This document shows positions 14,979-21,400 of a stretch of 22,053 nucleotides of DNA, piece after piece. Under the pieces are notes generated by a model that searched no databases, was not told the DNA's origin, and saw only the letters and a list, made by a program, of their open reading frames with translations. Source of the DNA: JBOGZD01 sp050697155. GTDB taxonomy: Bacteria; Actinomycetota; Thermoleophilia; Solirubrobacterales; 70-9. The stretch's first letter is position 1, and each line of letters starts with the position of its first letter. Location: positions 1-22,053 of the forward strand of contig JBOGZD010000042.1 in NCBI GenBank assembly GCA_050697155.1. Reading direction: 5' to 3'. The translations under genes were made by a program, and so were the position numbers.

Positions 14979-15740
14979 ATGGCGACGCCGGGGAAGGGCG
15001 CGGGGGTGAGCGGCGAGGAGGCCGACCGCGACGACGTCCGCGCGCGGGTCGCCTGGGCGTGCCGGATTCTCGCCAACGAGGGCTACCAGGACCTGACCCT
15101 GGGGCACGTCAGCGCCCGCGATCCGGAGCGGCCGGACCGGATGTGGATCAAGCGGCGCGGGGTGACGCTCGCCGAGGTCACGCCCGCCGACGTGATCGAG
15201 TTCGAGATCGGTGCCGATCTGCGCGACGCCTCGGACGAGATGCACCTCGAGGCCGTGCTGCACACCGAGGTCTACCGCCGCCGCGACGACGTCGGCGCGA
15301 TCGTCCACGGCCACCCGCCGTATGCGACCGCGTTCGCCGCCACCGACGCCGACCTCCTCCACCTCACCCACGATGCGGTGATGTTCGACCGCGGCGTCGC
15401 CGTTTACGACGGCAGCCCGGACCTGATCACCGAGCCCGAGCAGGGCTCCGACGTCGCCGAGGCGCTGGGCGAGCACTCGGTCGTGCTGCTGCGAAACCAC
15501 GGCGTGCTGGTCGCCCAGCGTGACCTGCCGTGGATGGTGCTGGCGGCGGTGACGCTGGAGCGGGCGGTGATGCTGCAGTCGATCGCGACGACGCTGGGCG
15601 GCCCGCAGCCGATCGAACCGATGCTGATCGATGACCTCAACCGGCGCAAGTACCACGACGGGCTGGTCAGCGAGTACTGGCAGGCCTGGGTTCGCGATCT
15701 GCGCCGGCGCGGGCTCGACGACGGGATGGATTCCCGATGA
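14979..15740 (+). CDS. Class II aldolase-fold protein, candidate pyridine-dicarboxylate (HMPD) decarboxylase
   Basis: A 253-residue protein of the class II aldolase/adducin family. It carries the zinc triad His110 and His112 (IVHGHPPYATAF) and His174 (LRNHGVLV), plus the acidic residue Glu91 (MHLEAVLH). In the M. loti vitamin B6 pathway, 3-hydroxy-2-methylpyridine-4,5-dicarboxylate decarboxylase has this fold. Related proteins also decarboxylate dihydroxyphthalate, so a ring-decarboxylase role fits the neighbouring B6 genes. The motifs do not exclude an aldolase or epimerase. ATG 14979 lies five nt after the cupin stop; GTG 15006 is an alternative start. The stop overlaps the next start (ATGA). 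Confidence 0.82.
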   Translation: MATPGKGAGVSGEEADRDDVRARVAWACRILANEGYQDLTLGHVSARDPERPDRMWIKRRGVTLAEVTPADVIEFEIGADLRDASDEMHLEAVLHTEVYRRRDDVGAIVHGHPPYATAFAATDADLLHLTHDAVMFDRGVAVYDGSPDLITEPEQGSDVAEALGEHSVVLLRNHGVLVAQRDLPWMVLAAVTLERAVMLQSIATTLGGPQPIEPMLIDDLNRRKYHDGLVSEYWQAWVRDLRRRGLDDGMDSR

Positions 15741-16243
15741 ACGAGGTGGCGGCGCAGATCGTCGTCAACGGCACGCCGCGCGAGCTGGTCGTGCCGGCCC
15801 GGGAGCTGCTGCTCGACACGCTGCGTGAGCGCCTCGGGCTGACCGGGGCGAAGCGCTCCTGCGACGTCCAGGTCTGCGGGACGTGCACGGTGCTCGTCGA
15901 CGGCGAGCCGGTCAGCGCCTGCACCTACCTGACCTGCGACGCCGACGGCCGCGAGGTCCTGACGATCGAGGGCTTCGCCGAGCACCCCGAGTTCGCCGAG
16001 TTCGAGCGCGCCTTCGTCGATCGCGCGGCGCTTCAGTGCGGCTTCTGCACGCCGGGCTTCGTGCTCACCCTGAAGGCGCTCCGCGACGCCGGCGAGCTGC
16101 GCAGCCGCGAGGACGTGATCCGCGGGCTCGACGGCAACGTCTGCCGCTGCACCGGCTACAAGTCGATCGTCGAGGCGGCCGAGCTGCTGATCGGCGAGCC
16201 GGCCACGGCAGCGGCGCCGGGCGCCCCGGAGGCGGCGCGGTGA
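15737..16243 (+). CDS. Molybdenum hydroxylase, 2Fe-2S small subunit (CoxS-like)
   Basis: A 168-residue iron-sulphur subunit of the xanthine oxidase family. The N-terminal plant-type 2Fe-2S domain has Cys42, Cys47, Cys50 (SCDVQVCGTC) and Cys62. The C-terminal alpha-helical cluster has Cys101 and Cys104 (CGFCTPG) and Cys136 and Cys138 (CRCTGY). All eight cysteines are present. It would pass electrons from the molybdenum centre of the partner encoded next. Start and stop overlap both neighbours by 4 nt (ATGA upstream, GTGA downstream), so it is coupled to the decarboxylase-like gene and the large subunit. Confidence 0.96.
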   Translation: MNEVAAQIVVNGTPRELVVPARELLLDTLRERLGLTGAKRSCDVQVCGTCTVLVDGEPVSACTYLTCDADGREVLTIEGFAEHPEFAEFERAFVDRAALQCGFCTPGFVLTLKALRDAGELRSREDVIRGLDGNVCRCTGYKSIVEAAELLIGEPATAAAPGAPEAAR

Positions 16244-18549
16244 GCACGCCGCAGACCGCGGATCCGACCGCGACCGCCGACCGGATCGGGCGCTCGGAGC
16301 GGCGCAAGGACGCGGGCGAGAAGATCCGCGGCCGGGCCGAGTTCGCCGGCGACATCAACGTGCCGCGGATGCTCCACGGCAAGGTCCTGCGCGCCGAGCT
16401 CGCGCACGCGCGGATCGCCGCGATCGACACCTCCGCGGTCGAGGCGATGCCGGGCGTGGTCGCGGTCCTCCTCGGCCCCGAGCTCGAGCACTTCGACCCC
16501 TACTGGGGCCACTCGATCAAGGACCGGCCGATCCTCGCGATCGACCGGGTGCGTTTCCAGGGCGAGCCGGTGGCCGCCGTCGCCGCGGAGGACGAGGCCA
16601 CCGCCGAGGCGGCGGTGCGCGAGATCGTGGTCGAGTACGAGGAGCTGCCGGTCGCGGGCACGATCGAGGCGGCGATCGCCGACGAGGCGCCGCTCGTCCA
16701 CGACGGCGAGGCGCGGCCCGGGCTCTTCCACGGGCTCGGCAAGCTGCCCGAGCGCGAGGGCAACGTCTGCTACCGCTACCGGCTCGACTCCGGCTCGGTC
16801 GAGCTCGCCGAGGCGGAGGCCGAGCTGACCGTCGAGGGCGAGTACGAGTTTCCCGCCGTCTACCAGTACGCGATGGAGACCCACACCGTGGTCGCCGACT
16901 TCGGCGACGGCGAGATCACGCTCTGGGCGTCCTGCCAGCACCCGTTCCTGGTCCGGGCCGAGATCGCCGACCTGTTCAACCTGCCGATCGGCCGGGTACG
17001 GGTGATCGTCCCCTACCTCGGCGGCGGCTTCGGCTCGAAGAGCTACACGAAGATGGAGCCGATCACCGCGGCGCTCTCCTGGAAGGCGGGGCGTCCGGTG
17101 CGGATCCAGAACGGGGTCGACGAGTCGATGGTGACGACGCGGCGCCACGGCATGCGCTGCCGGATGCGAACCACGGCGAGCCGCGACGGCAAGCTGCTCT
17201 CGCGCAGCGTCCGGTTCTGGCTCGACACCGGCGCCTACGCCGACAACGGCCCGCGCGTCTGCGCGACGGCGGGCGACGCGGCCCCCGGTCCCTACCGCTG
17301 GGAGGCGGCCCACGTCGACGCCAGCTGCGTGTACTCCAACACCTCCCCCGCCGGCTCCTACCGGGCGTTCGGCTCCGTCCACCTGCAGTGGATCGGCGAG
17401 TCGCAGGTCGACGAGCTCGCCCGCCAGGCGGGGATCGACCCGCTCGAGATCCGGCGCCGAAACCTGCTCCACCCGGGCGAGCCGGTGCGCCCGGACGGCA
17501 GCGGCAAGCCGCTCGACGCCGACCTGATCGGCGACGTCGAGAAGGCGGCGGCCGCGGTCGGCTGGGGCGAGCCGAAGCGCGAGTGGACCGGGCGCGGGGT
17601 CTCGGTCGGCCTGCTGACCGCCGGTGCCCACCCGGTCTCGCGCGCCAACGTGCGGATCGAGTCCGACGGCAGCGTCGAGGTAAACGTCGGCACCACCGAG
17701 ATGGGTCAGGGAGCGCGGACGGTGATGGCGCAGATCGCCGCCCAGGAACTCGCGATCGAGCTCGAGCGGGTGACGGTGCAGGGGGCAGACACGCGGTTCA
17801 CCCCGTATGACCGCTCGACCGGGGCGAGCCGCTCGACGACGCTCGCCGGGCTCGCCGTGCAGCGCGCCGCCGCCGATCTGCGCGAGCGCCTGCTCGCCAC
17901 AGCCGCCGGCGCCTGGGGCGTCGAGAGCGTCGAGCTCGCGGTCGCCGACGGCGTCGTGCGCGGTCCGACTCAGGAGGCCGACTACGCCGAGCTGATCGCG
18001 GAGCGCTTCGGCTTCTCGGGCGGCGAGCTGGTCGGCGAGGGCGAGGTCCGTCCCGAGCAGGGCAGCGGCTCCTACGCCGAGGGCCCCGTCTTCTGGGAGG
18101 TCTGCGTCGGCGCCGCCGAGGTCGGCGTCGACCCCGAAACCGGTCGCGTCGGCGTCGAGCGGATGGCGACGATCGCCGACGTCGGCAAGGCGATCAACCC
18201 GCTGCTGGTCGAACGGCAGGACGAGGGAGCGGTGTTGCAGGGGGTCGGAAACGCGCTGTTCGAGGAGATGATCTTCGAGGACGGCGTGCTCACCAACGAC
18301 AACCTGCTCGAGTACCGCGTCCCGCGGATCGACGACACGCCGGCGCGGATGGGGGCGATCATCGTCGAGAACGCCGACGGTCCCGGCCCCTACGGGGCGA
18401 AGGGCTGCGGGGAGGGGGCGCAGGCGGCAACGCCGGCGGCGATCGCGACCGCGCTCGCCGACGCCGGCGTGCCGATGAACGAGCTTCCGTTCACACCCGA
18501 GCGGGTGTGGCGGCGAATCCAGCAGATCAAGGAGGCGAAGGACAGATGA
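16240..18549 (+). CDS. Molybdenum hydroxylase, molybdopterin-binding large subunit (CoxL/XdhA-like)
   Basis: A 769-residue molybdenum-binding subunit of the xanthine oxidase family. GTG 16240 overlaps the small-subunit stop. Visible elements are an N-terminal a/b-hammerhead domain (KDAGEKIRGRAEFAGDI...), GGGFGSK at 261-267, TTEMGQGARTVMAQIAAQEL in the second molybdopterin domain, and the catalytic Glu725 in GAKGCGEGAQ. The active-site loop reads SYRAFGS (373-379) rather than the AYRCSFR of true CO dehydrogenase, so it is a hydroxylase of an organic substrate, probably an N-heterocycle. No FAD (CoxM-like) subunit gene is adjacent. The next gene overlaps its stop by 4 nt. Hydroxylation of a pyridine carboxylate next to the ring N is a reasonable guess. 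Confidence 0.95.
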   Translation: MSTPQTADPTATADRIGRSERRKDAGEKIRGRAEFAGDINVPRMLHGKVLRAELAHARIAAIDTSAVEAMPGVVAVLLGPELEHFDPYWGHSIKDRPILAIDRVRFQGEPVAAVAAEDEATAEAAVREIVVEYEELPVAGTIEAAIADEAPLVHDGEARPGLFHGLGKLPEREGNVCYRYRLDSGSVELAEAEAELTVEGEYEFPAVYQYAMETHTVVADFGDGEITLWASCQHPFLVRAEIADLFNLPIGRVRVIVPYLGGGFGSKSYTKMEPITAALSWKAGRPVRIQNGVDESMVTTRRHGMRCRMRTTASRDGKLLSRSVRFWLDTGAYADNGPRVCATAGDAAPGPYRWEAAHVDASCVYSNTSPAGSYRAFGSVHLQWIGESQVDELARQAGIDPLEIRRRNLLHPGEPVRPDGSGKPLDADLIGDVEKAAAAVGWGEPKREWTGRGVSVGLLTAGAHPVSRANVRIESDGSVEVNVGTTEMGQGARTVMAQIAAQELAIELERVTVQGADTRFTPYDRSTGASRSTTLAGLAVQRAAADLRERLLATAAGAWGVESVELAVADGVVRGPTQEADYAELIAERFGFSGGELVGEGEVRPEQGSGSYAEGPVFWEVCVGAAEVGVDPETGRVGVERMATIADVGKAINPLLVERQDEGAVLQGVGNALFEEMIFEDGVLTNDNLLEYRVPRIDDTPARMGAIIVENADGPGPYGAKGCGEGAQAATPAAIATALADAGVPMNELPFTPERVWRRIQQIKEAKDR

Positions 18550-19478
18550 GCGAGATCAGCCGAGCCGCGGTGATCGGCACCGGGACGATGGGACCAGGGA
18601 TGGGTGCGGTGCTCGAGCGCGCCGGGATCGAGGTCGCCCTCCACGACGTCTCCGAGGAGGCGATCGAGCGAGCGAAAGGAGGCGTCGAGCTGGCACGTGG
18701 CGTGCTCGAGCGGCTCGGCACCGAATCGGCCGAGGGCGGCGGGCTCCGCTTCGAGACCGACCTCGCGGCGGCGCTCGACGGCGCCGACTTCGTGCTCGAG
18801 GCTGTCCCCGAGAAGCTCGAGCTGAAGCAGGAGGTCTTCGGCCAGTTCGAGCAACTCGTCTCCGACGACGCCGTGCTCAGCTCGAACACCTCCGGGATCC
18901 CGATCACGAAGATCGCCGAGGGCCTCGAACACCCCGAGCGGGTGATCGGGATGCACTGGTCGAACCCGCCGCACCTGATCCCGATGATCGAGGTGATCCC
19001 AGGCGAGCGGACCAGCGAGGAGACGATCGCCGGGGCGAACCGGCTGATCGAGCGGATCGGCTACTACCCCAGCCTGCTGCGCAAGGAGGTCCCCGGGTTC
19101 GTCGAGAACCGGGTCCTCTACGCGATCATGCGCGAGTGCCTCGCCCTCGTCGACGAGGGTGTGATCGACGCCGAGGAGCTCGACCTCAACGTCAAGTGGG
19201 GGATCGGCTACAAGCTCGCGGTGATCCCGCCGATGCAGCTCCTCGACGTCGCCGGGCTCGACATCTACGAGAGCGTCGGCAGCTACCTCAATCCCGACCT
19301 CTCGACCGAGAAGGGGGTCTCGGAGACGATCACCAGGCTGACCGGCGAGGGCAAGCTCGGGCTGAAGACGGGGGGCGGGCTGTTCGACTACTCGCAGGAC
19401 GAGCTCGCCGAGCTGCCGAAGAAGCGGGCCGCGGCGCTGGTCGCGGTCCGAAAGACGCTCGACGGACAGGACGTCTGA
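18546..19478 (+). CDS. 3-hydroxyacyl-CoA dehydrogenase-family protein, likely FHMPC 5-dehydrogenase (vitamin B6 degradation)
   Basis: A 310-residue NAD-dependent dehydrogenase with a Rossmann motif GTGTMGPGMG (11-20) and the 3HCDH C-terminal domain (VPGFVENRVLYAIMRE). The active-site stretch GMHWSNPPHLIPMIEVI has His137 and Glu149. These are, from memory, the catalytic pair and numbering of M. loti 5-formyl-3-hydroxy-2-methylpyridine-4-carboxylate (FHMPC) dehydrogenase, which is about 309 residues. Ordinary 3-hydroxyacyl-CoA dehydrogenases have H-F-F-N-P there. That enzyme oxidises the 5-formyl group to the dicarboxylate that the class II aldolase-fold enzyme would then decarboxylate. ATG 18546 overlaps the upstream stop. 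L-gulonate-type dehydrogenase is the main alternative. Confidence 0.86.
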   Translation: MSEISRAAVIGTGTMGPGMGAVLERAGIEVALHDVSEEAIERAKGGVELARGVLERLGTESAEGGGLRFETDLAAALDGADFVLEAVPEKLELKQEVFGQFEQLVSDDAVLSSNTSGIPITKIAEGLEHPERVIGMHWSNPPHLIPMIEVIPGERTSEETIAGANRLIERIGYYPSLLRKEVPGFVENRVLYAIMRECLALVDEGVIDAEELDLNVKWGIGYKLAVIPPMQLLDVAGLDIYESVGSYLNPDLSTEKGVSETITRLTGEGKLGLKTGGGLFDYSQDELAELPKKRAAALVAVRKTLDGQDV

Positions 19479-19490
19479 GGAGGGATGGAG

Positions 19491-20243
19491 ATGGCCGTTG
19501 AACGAGTCCGGCTGCTGGACAGCGGTTCGTTGGTGATCGACCGCTCCCACATCATGTGGAACATCGATCCGGGCAACCCGACCCGGTTCCCGGTCTACAG
19601 CGTGCTCGTCGAGCACACCGACGGGCTGTTCCTGTTCGACTCCGGCTTCGACAAGGGCACCGTCGAGGAGTTCCTGCCGTTCGAGCTCCCGGAGCAGACC
19701 GACGAGCAGACGCTCCCCGCGCAGCTCGAGGCCTGCGGCTTCGCGCCCTCGGACGTGAGCGCGGTGATCAACTCGCACCTGCACTTCGATCACTGCGGCG
19801 GCCAGCGACACCTTCCCGAGGCGGTCACCTGGGTGGGCCAGGACGAGCTTCGCCATTGCCTGGTGCCGGAGCCGTTCGAGCGGCTCGGCTACTCCGACAA
19901 GGTATTCCACCGCCCCGACTCCGCCTATCGCTGGCTCGAGGGCGAGGAGGTCGACTTCGCTGACGGGATCCGGCTCCTGTACACGCCAGGCCACACGGTC
20001 GGCCACTACTCGCTGGTGATCGAGAGGGAGGGGAGCAGGCCGATGCTGTTCTGCGCCGACGTCACCTACACGCAGGAGACCTGGGAGAAGGAGCTGATCT
20101 CCGGCTTCCACAACGACCCGACCGCGAACTTCGCCTCGCTGCGCAAGCTCAAGCACCTCGCGCGGCGGCTCGACGCCGAGGTCTTCTTCACCCACGACAT
20201 GGAGGCGTGGGAGTCCTACAAGCACGCCCCCGACCACTACTAG
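19491..20243 (+). CDS. Metallo-beta-lactamase-fold lactonase, likely 4-pyridoxolactonase
   Basis: A 250-residue di-zinc lactonase. The metal motif NSHLHFDHCGG gives His96, His98, Asp100 and His101. Further ligands are His168 (YTPGHTVGHYS), Asp190 (LFCADVTYT) and His235 (FFTHDMEAW). The family includes AHL lactonases, but the N-terminal RLLDSGSLV, RFPVYSVL, the PEPFERLGYSD segment and the C-terminal HDM...Y pattern resemble 4-pyridoxolactonase of M. loti as I remember it. That enzyme opens 4-pyridoxolactone to 4-pyridoxate. ATG 19491 is preferred over 19485 because AGGAGG then lies 7 nt upstream. It sits directly before the SDR whose product it would use. Quorum quenching is the less likely alternative. 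Confidence 0.88.
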   Translation: MAVERVRLLDSGSLVIDRSHIMWNIDPGNPTRFPVYSVLVEHTDGLFLFDSGFDKGTVEEFLPFELPEQTDEQTLPAQLEACGFAPSDVSAVINSHLHFDHCGGQRHLPEAVTWVGQDELRHCLVPEPFERLGYSDKVFHRPDSAYRWLEGEEVDFADGIRLLYTPGHTVGHYSLVIEREGSRPMLFCADVTYTQETWEKELISGFHNDPTANFASLRKLKHLARRLDAEVFFTHDMEAWESYKHAPDHY

Positions 20244-20264
20244 GCCGAAAGTGAGGAACCACAG

Positions 20265-20999
20265 ATGAAGCTCGAGAACCGGGTCGCGATCGTCACCGGG
20301 GCCGCGCAGGGACTCGGCCGGGCGATGGCCGAGAAGCTCGACGCCGAGGGGGCGACGGTGATCGTCGCCGACGTCAACGCCGACGGCGCCGAGCAGGCGG
20401 CCGGCGCGCTGGAGCGTGGGCGGGCGATCGGGTGCGACGTCTCCTCGCAGGAGTCGGTCGGGGCGATGGTCGCGGAGGTGCTCGACGAGCACGGCAAGGT
20501 CGACGCGCTGGTCAACAACGCGGCGATCGTCCCCTTCATCCCCTGGCAGGAGGTCGACCTCGACCACTGGCAGACGATCATCGGGACCAACCTCACGGGC
20601 GTCTACCTGTGCGCGCGGGCCGTCTGGGAGCCGATGCGCGAGGCCGGATACGGGCGGATCGTGAACATCGCCTCGAACACGGTCCTCGCGGGGACGCCGA
20701 ACATGGCCGCCTATGTGGCCGCGAAGGGCGGCGTCTGGGGCTTCACGCGGGCGCTCGCGACCGAGCTCGGCGCCCAGGGGATCACGGTCAACGCCGTCGC
20801 CCCCGGGCTGACGGCGAGCGAAGGCGTGCTCGCCAGCCCGCACGCGGAGGCGTTCGACGTCGTCCAGAGCCTCCAGGCGATCCCGCGCCGCGGCGAATCC
20901 GAGGACATCGCCCCCACGGTCGCCTTCCTCTGCTCCGAGGAGTCGGGCTGGGTGACGGGCCAGATGATCGCCGTCGACGGCGGCCACACCCGCCACTGA
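20265..20999 (+). CDS. SDR-family oxidoreductase, likely pyridoxal 4-dehydrogenase
   Basis: A 244-residue classical short-chain dehydrogenase. The cofactor motif TGAAQGLG is at 11-18, NNAA at 84-87, and the catalytic set is Ser137, Tyr150 and Lys154 (SNTVLAGTPNMAAYVAAKGG). Several stretches agree closely with M. loti pyridoxal 4-dehydrogenase as I remember it: NNA-IVPF, VDLDHW, SNT..AGTPNMAAYVAAKGG, the ASPH.EAF segment and a C-terminal RH. That enzyme oxidises the cyclic hemiacetal of pyridoxal to 4-pyridoxolactone with NAD. GAGGAA lies 8 nt before ATG 20265, and the lactonase gene ends 21 nt upstream. The stop overlaps the next start (TGATG). An unrelated SDR substrate is possible, but the linkage makes B6 the best call. 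Confidence 0.9.
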   Translation: MKLENRVAIVTGAAQGLGRAMAEKLDAEGATVIVADVNADGAEQAAGALERGRAIGCDVSSQESVGAMVAEVLDEHGKVDALVNNAAIVPFIPWQEVDLDHWQTIIGTNLTGVYLCARAVWEPMREAGYGRIVNIASNTVLAGTPNMAAYVAAKGGVWGFTRALATELGAQGITVNAVAPGLTASEGVLASPHAEAFDVVQSLQAIPRRGESEDIAPTVAFLCSEESGWVTGQMIAVDGGHTRH

Positions 21000-21400
21000 T
21001 GGCCGCCCCGACGACCAACCGGGCAGGGGCGATCCTCGCGGTCGCCGACGTCGAACGGTCGCTCGCCTTCTATCGCGACCGGCTCGGCTTCGAGCTCGAG
21101 GCGAGCTACGACGATCCCCCTTACGCCACCCTGGCGCTCGCGGGGGCGCGGCTCTCGCTCGCCGAGCAGGGCCACCCCGCCGAGGACCGCCCCGGGGTGA
21201 CGATGGTCGCGCCCGAGGATCGCTCGCGGCTCCAGGTCGTGCTCGTGCTCGAGGTCGCCGACTGCCGCGGGGCCTACGAGGAGCTGGGCGGCGCGGGGGT
21301 CGAGTTCCTCGCCGAGCCGTTCTCGCCGCCGTGGGGCGGCGCGCGCTGCTTCGCGGTCGACCCCGACGGCTACCTGGTCGAGTTGGAGGAGCCGGCATGA
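20999..21400 (+). CDS. VOC-superfamily protein
   Basis: A 133-residue single-domain protein of the vicinal oxygen chelate (glyoxalase/bleomycin-resistance/extradiol dioxygenase) superfamily. The typical start ILAVADVERSLAFYRDRLGF and the end DPDGYLVELEEPA are clear. The usual first metal His just before the first strand is absent (Ala-Gly-Ala), while the C-terminal Glu of the VELE motif is present. A classical metal-dependent dioxygenase is therefore doubtful. The start codon shares its A with the stop of the SDR (TGATG), and the stop overlaps the next gene (ATGA), so it is co-translated with the B6 genes. The role is unknown. Confidence 0.85.
   Translation: MAAPTTNRAGAILAVADVERSLAFYRDRLGFELEASYDDPPYATLALAGARLSLAEQGHPAEDRPGVTMVAPEDRSRLQVVLVLEVADCRGAYEELGGAGVEFLAEPFSPPWGGARCFAVDPDGYLVELEEPA

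Noticed and set aside
15737..18549. Aerobic CO dehydrogenase
   Set aside because: The large subunit has SYRAFGS where CO dehydrogenase has AYRCSFR, and no CoxM gene is adjacent.
19491..20243. Quorum-quenching AHL lactonase as the main call
   Set aside because: The fold fits, but the flanking pyridoxal-dehydrogenase-like and FHMPC-dehydrogenase-like genes and several motif stretches favour 4-pyridoxolactonase.
18390..21398. A 1002-codon open frame on the minus strand opposite the B6 genes
   Set aside because: It is low-complexity Arg/Asp/Leu/Val-rich sequence with no domain, antisense to four well-defined enzymes. Long antisense frames are expected at this GC content.
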